A stretch of DNA of 60,470 nt, taken from assembly GCA_903900335.1 (NCBI GenBank), contig CAIUMP010000018.1, positions 1 to 60,470 on the forward strand, written 5' to 3'. Of the stretch, positions 17,291-26,386 are shown one piece after another. The DNA comes from an uncultured Ignavibacteriota bacterium. GTDB taxonomy: Bacteria > Bacteroidota > Ignavibacteria > Palsa-1295. The number at the start of each line of letters is the position of its first letter. Position 1 is the first letter of the stretch. The notes under the pieces were generated by a model that saw only the letters and a list, made by a program, of their open reading frames with translations, did no database searches and was not told the DNA's origin. The translations under genes and the position numbers were made by a program.

Positions 17291-18190
17291 ATGAAATTCG
17301 GTCACCTCGAAGACATCAGTTCCATCGACTTCTCCCTCCCGTCCGATCACTCGATAACTGCGAAAGTTCTCAGCAACAAACCCGCCAGGCAAGTGAAGGT
17401 ATATGCGGGATGTCCCGTCTGGGCGGACAAAGGATTTATGGGAAGAATCTATCCGAAGGGCACAAAGGCAAAGGACTATCTGAAGGTGTATGCGACGCAG
17501 TTCAATGCAATCGAGCTGAATGCGACAGGTTATCAGATACCAACAAAGGAGGAGGTTCGAGCCTGGACAAGTGTAGTCCCAAAAGGATTTGTATTCTGTC
17601 CCAAAATTTCGCAGCCGATAAGCCACGTTAGGCCGCTCGCTAAGGACAGAGAAGCGCTCAACCGCTTCTGCGATGCGATGCATCAATTTGGCAAGCATCT
17701 CGGCACAGTATTCCTCCAACTGCATCCTTCTTTCGCACCTGCTCGCTTCGATGACTTGCTGAACTTCTTCGACATCTGGGACACTTCCCTACCCCTTCAC
17801 ATCGAACTTCGTCATCCGGACTGGTTCTCCGATCCGAAACTTCAAACCAAACTCTTCGCAGAAATGCGGAAGCGGAAAATTGGCACTGTCATCACCGACA
17901 CCGCTGGCCGCCGAGATGCTGTACACCAAGGGCTAACGACGCGTTCGGCATTCATCCGATTCGATGGTAATGATCTGCATAGGACGGACCTCACACGCAT
18001 TGACGAATGGGCCGCTCACATTAAGAATTGGATCGATCACGGATTGCGAGAGGTCTATTTCTTCCCACATACAACTGCGAAATACCTGAATCCCGAATTA
18101 TCGAATTACTTCCTGATGCGCATCAATCAACTCCACGGTTCAAGCTACACACTCGCCACGATAACAGAGAAACGGAATTCCGCCGATTAG
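17291..18190 (+). CDS. DUF72 (YecE-like) TIM-barrel protein
   Basis: This is a canonical DUF72 protein of 299 residues. The first strand VYAGCPVWADKGFMGRIYP is near residues 36-54, the signature YATQFNAIELNATGYQIPT is near 67-85, FLQLHPSFAP is near 140, HIELRHPDWF is near 166, and AFIRFDGND is near 218. The biochemical function of the family is not established. It lies 47 nt after the DUF4160/DUF2442 pair and about 2 kb from the divergent DUF72-like gene in the polymerase cassette. Its stop is 4 nt from that of the convergent trmO. Confidence 0.92.
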   Translation: MKFGHLEDISSIDFSLPSDHSITAKVLSNKPARQVKVYAGCPVWADKGFMGRIYPKGTKAKDYLKVYATQFNAIELNATGYQIPTKEEVRAWTSVVPKGFVFCPKISQPISHVRPLAKDREALNRFCDAMHQFGKHLGTVFLQLHPSFAPARFDDLLNFFDIWDTSLPLHIELRHPDWFSDPKLQTKLFAEMRKRKIGTVITDTAGRRDAVHQGLTTRSAFIRFDGNDLHRTDLTRIDEWAAHIKNWIDHGLREVYFFPHTTAKYLNPELSNYFLMRINQLHGSSYTLATITEKRNSAD

Positions 18191-18194
18191 TAGA

Positions 18195-18983
18195 TCACGA
18201 TCCAAACGCTGCCCGGAACGCCCGCTGGGCGGAATCGTCCGACAACTCAACCGCGCTGACAAAACTCTGCTCATCATATCCAGAACGAACAGCTACAGCT
18301 GTCACATCAGAACCATCCACCCGGAATTCGACTCTCCATCCCCGAATTGCTTGCACAAATCCGTCGCCCTTTGGCTCAATCCGCTTATATGGATGCGGTG
18401 ATGGATCGTGTATGAGAACGCGTTCAATACGATTCTTTAGCTCGACTCCATATCCTTCAAGAAATATCAATTGCTTCGCCGCAAGCTCTGAATACGAAAC
18501 CCGATATTCCGGATTATGATGTGCCTTCTCAGCGTCGGAGATCCAGCCTGCATTCGCATCGGGATAGGCTTCGACTGCGGGCAGGTATGGCTTGATGTCG
18601 AGGATGGGTGTCCCATCCAGCAGATCGACATTCCGAACGTAAAGCGTCAACCCGTCAACCGAAACGAGATCAACCAGCGAGATTCCGATCGGATTTGGCC
18701 TATAGGGAGAACGCGTCGCAAACACACCGCGCTTCTGGCGTGGACCGCGCGGCACCAGCACCTTCGGCTTCCAATTCGGATTGCGGTCGAACCAATAGAC
18801 AAGCCAGATCTTGTCCATCCCATCCAAATCTTCCAACGCCTGCTCGAAGTTCTGGCCAGTCAGCAAAGTCACCATCCCTTCCGCTCCCCCACTCCCAGGC
18901 TGATGCGGCGCATCCGACTTCGAAATAAATGGCGTCGAAATATGCCCGATCGGTTCGAGCTTCAGCGAGATTGGATTCGCCAT
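18195..18983 (-). CDS. trmO: tRNA (adenine37-N6)-methyltransferase TrmO
   Basis: TrmO (TsaA/YaeB) uses SAM to methylate N6-threonylcarbamoyladenosine at position 37 of some ANN-decoding tRNAs. The beta-barrel core has LEPIGHISTPF, LDGMDKIWLVYWF, the signature GVFATRSPYRPNPIGIS, and LDGTPILDIKPYLP. The C-terminal domain of about 90 residues (SELAAKQLIFLEGYGVELKN onward) matches the two-domain E. coli type. The length of 262 is usual. Confidence 0.93.
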   Translation of the reverse strand: MANPISLKLEPIGHISTPFISKSDAPHQPGSGGAEGMVTLLTGQNFEQALEDLDGMDKIWLVYWFDRNPNWKPKVLVPRGPRQKRGVFATRSPYRPNPIGISLVDLVSVDGLTLYVRNVDLLDGTPILDIKPYLPAVEAYPDANAGWISDAEKAHHNPEYRVSYSELAAKQLIFLEGYGVELKNRIERVLIHDPSPHPYKRIEPKGDGFVQAIRGWRVEFRVDGSDVTAVAVRSGYDEQSFVSAVELSDDSAQRAFRAAFGS

Positions 18984-19049
18984 GAGCTCTTAGTATTACT
19001 TCATCCTTCCGGCCGTACCCATTTCAGCGCTTCGATTAGTAACTATTAG

Positions 19050-20336
19050 TCAAGGAAGCAAGATCAGCGTGCGTGTCAGGGAGAATGGGCCCGCAGTAAG
19101 CCTACAGATGTAGGGGCCGCTTGGGAGGCCGCTACCGTCGAAAGCAGCTTCGTAGCTCCCTGGTTGATACTGCTGGTTTGCAAGGGCGGCAACCTCGTGA
19201 CCAGTTACATCGTATACCTTCAAGGTAGCATAAACTTCTTCTGAGATAGAAAACGGGATCCTCGTTGAAGTGAAAAATGGATTAGGGTGATTTTGACCTA
19301 AATCGAAAGCGGATGGCTTCCCATTCGAAATTGCCCTTACGACCCCTGTTGGCTGAGAATACCGAAATACGCCATTATCCGTGGCGGCGTACACATACCC
19401 CTTCCTGCTAACACCGAAAGCATATACAAGACTGCTCGGCAAGCCTGAGCTTATATCCAACCAACTGGTACCGCTATCAGCAGAAAGGGAGACCGCCTTG
19501 ACACTGTTCAACAATGACTCAGTCCCTTCAAAAATGCTACCATTGCTCGCAATTGCCAACGAGTAATAAGTTAGATTACCCATCCCCGGAGGCGATAGTG
19601 GTTTCCATGAATTTCCGTCATCAAAAGAGCGGAACAGGCCGGAAGTACCTCCGGCGATGATTTCGCTTCCGTTGGAATTGAACGCAAAGGACACGTTTGA
19701 ACCCATCGCTCCACTGATGCTCTGCCAAACGGAATTCCCCTTGTCCGTCGTACTGTACATTGCATTGGAAGTGCCTGCAAATAGTTTGCCTTTGGGGCTA
19801 CAGGCTACAAACGAAGGATACAGCGTGATGTCATTGTTTATGCCCGCCTCGCTCCACGTGGCGCCATTGTCCGTAGATTGCCATAGTGCCGATCCGTTTG
19901 ATGCAAGGAAAATATCACCCCATGTCGTGAAAGTGAAGCCAACGATCACGGGATCGGTCCCCACCGTCGGCTGTATACGCAGCTGTTGCCACGCATCACC
20001 GTTGTTCGACGACCGAAACAGGCCGAAACCTCCTCCGACAAAGAGGTCGCCCTTTCCCTTGTAATTGTAATTGAATCCATAGACAGGACCAAGGGTCGCC
20101 GCGTGCGGATTCGGGAGTTGCGTCCACGAGGCACCATCATCCGTTGACCGGAAGACACCCTCATTCGGCACGGCAACAAAAATGTCACCCGTCGCGCTGA
20201 TAGCAATGGATGTCGGAGCACCGCTTAACGTACCTCCTACGGGCGCCCAATTATTTTGAGCGACAGCAGGTGAGCCCGCAAGGAAACCGGTAATGAATAG
20301 ACACAGGAGCAATCTAACCATAGAACGAAGCCTCAT
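19050..20336 (-). CDS. Secreted BNR-repeat beta-propeller with C-terminal sorting domain
   Basis: This 428-residue exported protein has a signal peptide (cleavage near AVAQ, residue 27) and six BNR/sortilin-like repeats of the FRSTDDGASWTQL type, one of them with an inserted residue (GNSVW). These predict a beta-propeller. Residues about 340-428 (FDLGQNHPNPF, LKVYDVTGHEVAAL, GSYEAAFDGSGLPSGPYIC) are a FlgD-like/T9SS type A sorting domain for export to the cell surface. The ligand is unknown. A 7-8-7 inverted repeat lies 24 nt upstream of the start. Confidence 0.9.
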   Translation of the reverse strand: MRLRSMVRLLLCLFITGFLAGSPAVAQNNWAPVGGTLSGAPTSIAISATGDIFVAVPNEGVFRSTDDGASWTQLPNPHAATLGPVYGFNYNYKGKGDLFVGGGFGLFRSSNNGDAWQQLRIQPTVGTDPVIVGFTFTTWGDIFLASNGSALWQSTDNGATWSEAGINNDITLYPSFVACSPKGKLFAGTSNAMYSTTDKGNSVWQSISGAMGSNVSFAFNSNGSEIIAGGTSGLFRSFDDGNSWKPLSPPGMGNLTYYSLAIASNGSIFEGTESLLNSVKAVSLSADSGTSWLDISSGLPSSLVYAFGVSRKGYVYAATDNGVFRYSQPTGVVRAISNGKPSAFDLGQNHPNPFFTSTRIPFSISEEVYATLKVYDVTGHEVAALANQQYQPGSYEAAFDGSGLPSGPYICRLTAGPFSLTRTLILLP

Positions 20337-20359
20337 TTGTTACGAACAAACTCTAAAAT

Positions 20360-20381
20360 ACGCTCGGATGCTAACGAGCGT
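20360..20381. promoter_or_regulatory. Inverted repeat upstream of the BNR gene
   Basis: ACGCTCG (20360-20366) and CGAGCGT (20375-20381) flank an 8-nt spacer. On the minus strand the repeat is followed immediately by TATTTTAG, one mismatch from the Bacteroidota -7 element, so it could be an operator at the promoter. Confidence 0.35.
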
Positions 20382-20460
20382 TCAGTAACGTCCGTTCATG
20401 CCAGATCCTCAGCAGAGCGCAATGCACCGCTAACTCTTCTATCGACCTAACAAACGACGA

Positions 20461-20910
20461 CTAATAGGTCGCCATTGGGAATCCCTTTCCAACCCAATCC
20501 TTATCAATATTATGCGGGAGATCGAGGAATTGGTAATGGGTGAACTTCATCCCCTTCAGTAACTCAGCTGCTGGGCGTACATTCGGGCAATGCTCATACG
20601 GACAGCAGCCGCAATAAATGATGACTGGAGCATCCAGTGGCAAGGTTGCAAGTCGGGCCTTGAGATTCGCCATGCCTTCAGGCTCCTCGGCAGCGCCAAG
20701 TTTTACGGCACCCGGAATATTCTTACGCGGACCGATATTGAGGATAAGCGGCACGTGGGCCGAGTCGGTGGTCATCATTTTGGCAAGCTGGGCCGGCTGG
20801 ATCATGTGGCCGGGAAACAGCTCCTCGGTTGATGGATTCCGCGCTTTGCAGCCCACAGACACGGAAATGAAGAGGATTGCGAGTAGCGGGAGAAACCTGG
20901 TGTTGGTCAT
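20461..20910 (-). CDS. Rhodanese-like lipoprotein
   Basis: The protein has 149 residues. It has a lipoprotein signal (ILFISVSVGC, cysteine near residue 21) and a rhodanese-like fold: VPLILNIGPRKNIPGAVKLG, then the active-site loop VIIYCGCCPYEHCPNV near residue 107. The loop carries four cysteines and a histidine instead of the usual single catalytic cysteine. It may handle sulfur, thiols or a metal in the periplasm; this is inferred. The start is at ATG 20910, where the signal peptide begins; an upstream start would add arginine-rich sequence not typical of a signal. Confidence 0.82.
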   Translation of the reverse strand: MTNTRFLPLLAILFISVSVGCKARNPSTEELFPGHMIQPAQLAKMMTTDSAHVPLILNIGPRKNIPGAVKLGAAEEPEGMANLKARLATLPLDAPVIIYCGCCPYEHCPNVRPAAELLKGMKFTHYQFLDLPHNIDKDWVGKGFPMATY

Positions 20911-21083
20911 GGGTCGAGTGTTCGATAGTGTAAAAGAGAATCCATTCCGGGGCCGGTTGCGGCGCCGCGAAAAGCTCCTAACAGAGCAGAGAGCAAAATG
21001 AAAGCCACTCTCCTTTCGCAATCTTCGCTACCGATCCATTCCCACCAAAATCCCATTCATCCCAGTCGTGTTTGATTGGTGCT

Positions 21084-21362
21084 TCATGAACCCCCTATAC
21101 AATTCAACGGCTTATCCCTTTTTGCCGCAAGACAGAAACGCTTTTCCATAATTAGATTGCGATTCCCCGAGGCGGCGCGAATTTGGGTGCCCATTGCAAT
21201 CTTCGCCTCGCGGCCCGACCCGAAATGGCTCTCTGTTACCTCCTGAATTTTAGCGTGGATTTCCTCTTCCGTCTCAGCTTGAACGGAGACCGAATGGCCC
21301 AGCGCGTGAGCCGTGTAGCCGCCTTCTGGCGCTTCTTTAGTTAAGAAGATAATTTCGTTCAT
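21084..21362 (-). CDS. HicB-like small protein
   Basis: This is a 92-residue protein whose first half (MNEIIFLTKEAPEGGYTAHALGHS, then TEEEIHAKIQEVTESHF) is a HicB-like partial RNase H fold, a family often mis-named 2-oxoisovalerate dehydrogenase in databases. The second half differs from the usual short tail. Its ATG overlaps the stop of a 23-codon upstream ORF (ATGA). It is the last gene of the minus-strand accessory operon; no hicA gene is adjacent. Confidence 0.72.
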   Translation of the reverse strand: MNEIIFLTKEAPEGGYTAHALGHSVSVQAETEEEIHAKIQEVTESHFGSGREAKIAMGTQIRAASGNRNLIMEKRFCLAAKRDKPLNCIGGS

Positions 21363-21430
21363 TTCATTTCGATCTTCGACAGCGGCTCGAATTCAATTAC
21401 GGCGAGGCTATTATCTTCGAGGAAACCCAT
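21359..21430 (-). CDS. Short ORF, 23 residues, coupled to the HicB-like gene
   Basis: An ATG preceded at close distance by AGGAA opens a frame encoding MGFLEDNSLAVIEFEPLSK plus four residues. It starts 5 nt after the ankyrin gene stop and its own stop overlaps the next start by ATGA. The tight fit on both sides suggests it is translated, either as a tiny protein or as the remnant of a longer partner. Confidence 0.4.
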   Translation of the reverse strand: MGFLEDNSLAVIEFEPLSKIEMK

Positions 21431-21435
21431 AATTC

Positions 21436-22527
21436 CTATCGTTCCACTGCTCCGTGCGCTTGCAACATTTCTATAATTTGATGATCCCGATTAACATCAA
21501 ACTTGGCCGCTTTTAACCAACCAATGTTGAATTCATCATCAGGTGACTGCTTGACATCATTTGCGTGCTCTAATTCAACAGCCTCATCCGAATGAAGCAA
21601 TCGTAGCGCATGGAACAACACGGGATCTCCATTCTTGTCTCTCCAATTTACTTCTGAACCCGCATCCAGTAACATTTTGAGCACTTCGACAGCTCGGTTT
21701 CGAACTGCGGGCAAAAGTACCGATTCTGGTCGATTTTCGTTTACATTCGCTCCCGCCTTGACTAAGCAGCTAACAAGCTGCGTGTCAATCTCAACAGCGG
21801 AATCAGAAAATGAGAAATTAGTGCCGAGAACTCCCTCAACAGGTTCAGCTTCTTGGACTACGTGATAAAGCAAGGTCTCATTATTATCGGTTTGGGTCTT
21901 AGGATTGGGATTTGCTCCGTGACCGAGAAGGACACGAACAAGACCGATGTCCACAACTCGACGACTAAATAACACTGTTCCAAGGGGGGTGAAACCCGAA
22001 CCATTCAACAGATTCCCGTGACACGCACCATTGACCTTTGCGCCATGCTCGATCAGCAGGTCAGCAATGGCCGAGTCGGGAGCATACTCAAGCGAAGTAT
22101 AAACTGTTTGCTTGTACTCCTTCTGTGGTGGAGGAAGAGGTTTGATACCACGGTAATTGTAGCCCCTGTCTTCGGGGTCTGCACCATTACCTACGAGCAG
22201 TTTAACGACGGCGTAGATTCGATCCAAATCAGGCCGGTACTCAAGAGAAGCCCGGTCAAAATTGTCTAAGTCTCCGTATGGGCAAATTAATGCCTCGATC
22301 AGAGCATCCGTATTCGCGAGTTGCGGAAAGCGGTGAAGCAGCGTCTCAATGTGATTGATGCTGTCATGACATACGTCTATCGGATCGGGCTGTTCAGTTC
22401 TGATTGAAATTGTGTCATCGTGCAACCGCTTCCTTGAACCCTTCCCCTGTGCGAAGCTCACGCTAACAATTAGCGCGAGTGCCAAGCAGTACCATGCGAC
22501 ATTTGTAATCGATCTGAGATTAACCAT
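21436..22527 (-). CDS. Exported ankyrin-repeat protein
   Basis: The protein is 363 residues from the ATG at 22527. It has an N-terminal signal peptide ending near SVSFAQ, then at least four ankyrin-type repeats from about residue 105, recognisable as LIEHGAKVNGAC, LLGHGANPNPK, LVKAGANVNENR and LLDAGSEVNWRDKNGDPVL. Ankyrin repeats bind proteins; the partner is unknown. The start was chosen because the signal peptide begins there; an upstream start would overlap the GIY-YIG gene. It lies 25 nt after the GIY-YIG gene in the same operon. Confidence 0.85.
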   Translation of the reverse strand: MVNLRSITNVAWYCLALALIVSVSFAQGKGSRKRLHDDTISIRTEQPDPIDVCHDSINHIETLLHRFPQLANTDALIEALICPYGDLDNFDRASLEYRPDLDRIYAVVKLLVGNGADPEDRGYNYRGIKPLPPPQKEYKQTVYTSLEYAPDSAIADLLIEHGAKVNGACHGNLLNGSGFTPLGTVLFSRRVVDIGLVRVLLGHGANPNPKTQTDNNETLLYHVVQEAEPVEGVLGTNFSFSDSAVEIDTQLVSCLVKAGANVNENRPESVLLPAVRNRAVEVLKMLLDAGSEVNWRDKNGDPVLFHALRLLHSDEAVELEHANDVKQSPDDEFNIGWLKAAKFDVNRDHQIIEMLQAHGAVER

Positions 22528-22552
22528 ATTGGTAAAGTGACCCGTTTCATCA

Positions 22553-23071
22553 CTAGGCCTCAAACAGCACCTTGCATTTCGCATTAAAATCATCAGTGCT
22601 CAGTACTAAGTTCTTAACGCCGTAAACCGTATTATAGCCATTAGGAGCAACCACGTCCAACCCCCGTATTAAATATCGCTCAAGCTTACTTATGACTGCA
22701 TTGGCAATCGGTTGGTCGCCGAAAATTAGTAGAGTTAGTCGTGCGCCCTTCTCCTTCAAGAATTGTAACCCTGCGACCGGGCTCGATAATTTCTCAATTA
22801 GCTTTACTCTCTTTAAAATGGTACCCATCGCCCCATCAGTTCTCGTGTCAAAGTGTATTCCGATCCGTTGCGCGAAGGATTGACTCTGTGCTTTGCCCAC
22901 ATAAAGCGGCGTTTTCTCATTAGAAGTAAAGATGTAGACTCCATTCACGCATTCCGAACAAGTTGCTAAATCTAGCACGAGCAGTTTCTCGATCGGAGTA
23001 CCATCGGCAGATTTTATCCGTTCAAGCAGGTCTCGAAAATTTTCATTCGAATCATATTCGATTGTCGTCAT
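22553..23071 (-). CDS. GIY-YIG nuclease-like protein
   Basis: This 172-residue protein has a GIY-YIG-type core: GVYIFTSNEKTPLYVGKA near residues 44-61, then AQRIGIHF (arginine and histidine), and a glutamate in KLERYLIRGL near residue 130 that could be the metal ligand. The spacing fits a stand-alone GIY-YIG domain. About 40 residues precede the domain. It is encoded between hicB (18 nt upstream) and the ankyrin gene, which favours a defence or addiction role over repair; that is inference. Confidence 0.75.
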   Translation of the reverse strand: MTTIEYDSNENFRDLLERIKSADGTPIEKLLVLDLATCSECVNGVYIFTSNEKTPLYVGKAQSQSFAQRIGIHFDTRTDGAMGTILKRVKLIEKLSSPVAGLQFLKEKGARLTLLIFGDQPIANAVISKLERYLIRGLDVVAPNGYNTVYGVKNLVLSTDDFNAKCKVLFEA

Positions 23072-23089
23072 GTCCTCTTCACCTCGTAT

Positions 23090-23305
23090 TTACGCCGCTA
23101 TTCTCGCATACCTCGCAACAGCGTGCGGTCTCGGAATGTCATACCCCTCCGACGCCATTCCCTCCAGATGAAATTCGAGCGCCTCCTTCATCTGCTTCTC
23201 CATCTCCCCTTTCGTTGCACCAGTAGCGATGCACCCATCCACATCAGGCGAGTAAGCCGAGTAGCCGGTTTCGGTTTTTTCAATTACGATCAGATATTCG
23301 CTCAT
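23090..23305 (-). CDS. hicB: HicB-family antitoxin-like protein without adjacent HicA
   Basis: This is a 71-residue HicB-like protein: YLIVIEKTETGYSAYSPDVDGC, then GATKGEMEKQMKEALEFHLEGM, with a typical short tail. HicB normally neutralises the HicA mRNA interferase encoded just before it. Here the preceding gene (4 nt upstream) is the antitoxin-like partner of BrnT, and no HicA-like ORF is seen. It may be an orphan antitoxin or serve another toxin in this operon. Confidence 0.85.
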   Translation of the reverse strand: MSEYLIVIEKTETGYSAYSPDVDGCIATGATKGEMEKQMKEALEFHLEGMASEGYDIPRPHAVARYARIAA

Positions 23306-23309
23306 CGCA

Positions 23310-23576
23310 CTATCCGGCCTGCTTTGTCTTCGTCTTCGGCATTGCCCTCACCAAATGCCGCAGCGCAACATTCACCGATTTAGAATCGGGAAAAATCTTC
23401 CCCATGTCCTCATCGAGCACGACCAATCGCGTGTCCTCGTTCTCGCCGAGCAGATGAACGGTTACTCCCTCACGGTATTTCTTAAAATGCTTTCCACGCA
23501 CCCCGCCCGAAAAATCGTAATGCGGTAACATCTCATCGCTCTTACCGTTCGTTTCGTGCTTGCTTGTCTTCTTCAT
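23310..23576 (-). CDS. Antitoxin-like partner of BrnT
   Basis: This 88-residue protein contains YDFSGGVRGKHFKKY and FPDSKSVNVALRHLV, a family commonly found next to small toxins such as BrnT. The ATG at 23576 lies inside the end of brnT (35-nt overlap) and has a strong AAAGGAG Shine-Dalgarno within brnT codons, so the two are translated together. It is assumed to neutralise BrnT; binding has not been shown for this family member. Confidence 0.8.
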   Translation of the reverse strand: MKKTSKHETNGKSDEMLPHYDFSGGVRGKHFKKYREGVTVHLLGENEDTRLVVLDEDMGKIFPDSKSVNVALRHLVRAMPKTKTKQAG

Positions 23577-23859
23577 AAAGTCTCCTTTCTTCTCGATTCG
23601 CTTTCCGTGATTGTATTAAGCGAATGGTATCGCCTCGCTCGGTATAAACCACGACAAGCGTGTTTCCATTCTTCGATCTTCCTAAGTCGATGAATCGATC
23701 CTCTTCGTCCGAATGGCCGAAGTCAAACATGGTGACGGCAGCTTCGTCATTGAACACAGTCATAGCCTCCTCGAAAGCGACCCCGTGCTTCTCGAAGTTG
23801 ATCCTCGCCTTGATCGGGTCCCATTCGAATTTCCAGCCATTTAGGTGATGCGAATTCAT
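23542..23859 (-). CDS. brnT: BrnT (DUF497) family toxin
   Basis: This is a 105-residue ribonuclease-type toxin. The motifs FEWDPIKARINFEKHGVAFEEA, DFGHSDEEDRFIDLG, NTLVVVYTERG and the C-terminal RLIQSRKANREERRLYEED match BrnT/DUF497. The start is at ATG 23859; a longer reading frame upstream would run into the 16S terminator. A Bacteroidota-type promoter ends about 4 nt before this ATG, so the message may be almost leaderless. It is the first gene of the seven-ORF minus-strand operon. Confidence 0.88.
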   Translation of the reverse strand: MNSHHLNGWKFEWDPIKARINFEKHGVAFEEAMTVFNDEAAVTMFDFGHSDEEDRFIDLGRSKNGNTLVVVYTERGDTIRLIQSRKANREERRLYEEDKQARNER

Positions 23860-23863
23860 GAGG

Positions 23864-23892
23864 ACAAAAATACGACATCTTGAGTCAGAACA
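23864..23892 (-). promoter_or_regulatory. Bacteroidota-type promoter of the brnT operon
   Basis: On the minus strand, TTG just below the 16S terminator, 18 nt, then TATTTTTG match the TTTG/TAnnTTTG pattern with a spacer one base short. The -7 element ends 4 nt before the brnT ATG, which predicts a leaderless or nearly leaderless transcript. Confidence 0.55.
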
Positions 23893-23925
23893 ATAAAAAA
23901 ACCCCAGCCGCAAAGCGACTGGGGT
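23891..23925 (-). terminator. Intrinsic terminator of the 16S rRNA unit
   Basis: On the minus strand, ACCCCAG pairs with CTGGGGT and extends by CGC/GCG across one mismatch, followed by TTTTTTTATT. It lies about 240 nt after the 16S 3' end and directly ahead of the brnT promoter. Confidence 0.85.
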
Positions 23926-24092
23926 CTTTCGATGGTTTCCCACCGTAAAACGCCATCAAAACAGAAGGGTCAACATGATGCGCATCGACATACATCGTAT
24001 GCGTTAGGTAAATTATGGATCCACTTTCTGACCGCGCCCCACTCTGATGTTACCATCATTGCGTGGCGGTAGGCCATTATGTGCTGTCTTAT

Positions 24093-24106
24093 CATCAGGT
24101 CCGTGA
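24093..24106 (-). other. 3' arm of the 16S processing stem
   Basis: On the minus strand this reads TCACGGACCTGATG. It can pair with CATCAAGGGCCGTGA upstream of the 16S gene (25695-25681): 5 bp, a bulged A, 2 bp, a mismatch, then 6 bp. This is the layout of an RNase III precursor stem that encloses the whole 16S. Confidence 0.6.
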
Positions 24107-24156
24107 AAACCCTTAAGACAATAAGACATAGACTCCTCATAAGAGGAATCAGAGCA

Positions 24157-25656
<1,500 letters not shown>

Positions 25657-25680
25657 CATTTTTTCACTTGACCAAAGACC

Positions 25681-25695
25681 TCACGGCCCTTGATG
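25681..25695 (-). other. 5' arm of the 16S processing stem
   Basis: On the minus strand this reads CATCAAGGGCCGTGA, about 25 nt before the mature 5' end, and it pairs with the sequence at 24093-24106. Confidence 0.6.
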
Positions 25696-25995
25696 CAATT
25701 TCACGTAGTAAACTCTCCGTAAAGAGAGGCGCCAATTAAAACCGGCCTACGCAAAATCTGTACTAAACGTATTTGTTTGATACTGAAATCTCGAGACAAC
25801 TCTGACGTCTATTAAATAAACGCTTTGTTGTTCCAGATTGCAAGTGTACGATTAATTTCGTAATCGTTTGTGAATCTCATAATTCAACGGTTGCTTGCTG
25901 CTTGATGAGTCTGTTGCTTACCAAGGACCCAGGATGTCTCCTGAATCCGCAAGCACCTCAGCGCATCACTGCGCTGACTCATCATGCTGACTGAT

Positions 25996-26018
25996 GCTAT
26001 CGACCTATTGTCGATAGC
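25996..26018. repeat. 9-bp inverted repeat in the 16S leader
   Basis: GCTATCGAC and GTCGATAGC flank a 5-nt loop; the pairing is perfect. Confidence 0.6.
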
Positions 26019-26190
26019 CCTTCCATTTCAATGAACACTTGTTTGTGCGTGTGGGCGTCGATTTTGCAACCGAAGCGCCGATTTTCACGCGGGGCCGGTA
26101 TAACCCGAATCCCTTCCCGGAAGTTCTCTCTTCTGTGTGTTATTTTCGAGAAAGTTACGATTTTTTTCAAATCGTTTTTTCATCGCACGG

Positions 26191-26208
26191 AGCGAATCGA
26201 AATTCGCT
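26191..26208 (-). other. UUCG tetraloop hairpin in the 16S leader
   Basis: On the minus strand AGCGAAT, TTCG, ATTCGCT gives a 7-bp stem closed by a UUCG loop, an unusually stable RNA motif. Confidence 0.5.
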
Positions 26209-26364
26209 GACCACTATGAAACGCACACCAATTTACCTGATTCTCGTGAGAGTATCAACTCCGTATCCGCTCTTGGGCGGCCCGAATGCTCGGTTGTGAC
26301 GGAGGTCTAAACTAGGATGGTTTGCAGAGCCGTTAGACTCCTTAGAGCACCTTTCCTATGTCGT

Positions 26365-26386
26365 GGCGAGCAGGGAATTGCTCGCC
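26365..26386. repeat. 8-bp palindromic unit
   Basis: GGCGAGCA (26365-26372), GGGAAT, TGCTCGCC (26379-26386). It lies between the BNR gene stop and the 16S leader and resembles other dispersed palindromes in the window. Confidence 0.5.

Noticed and set aside
21084-21362. Frameshift in the HicB-like gene, because its second half differs from the family
   Set aside because: Neither alternative frame restores the usual tail, so the divergence looks real.
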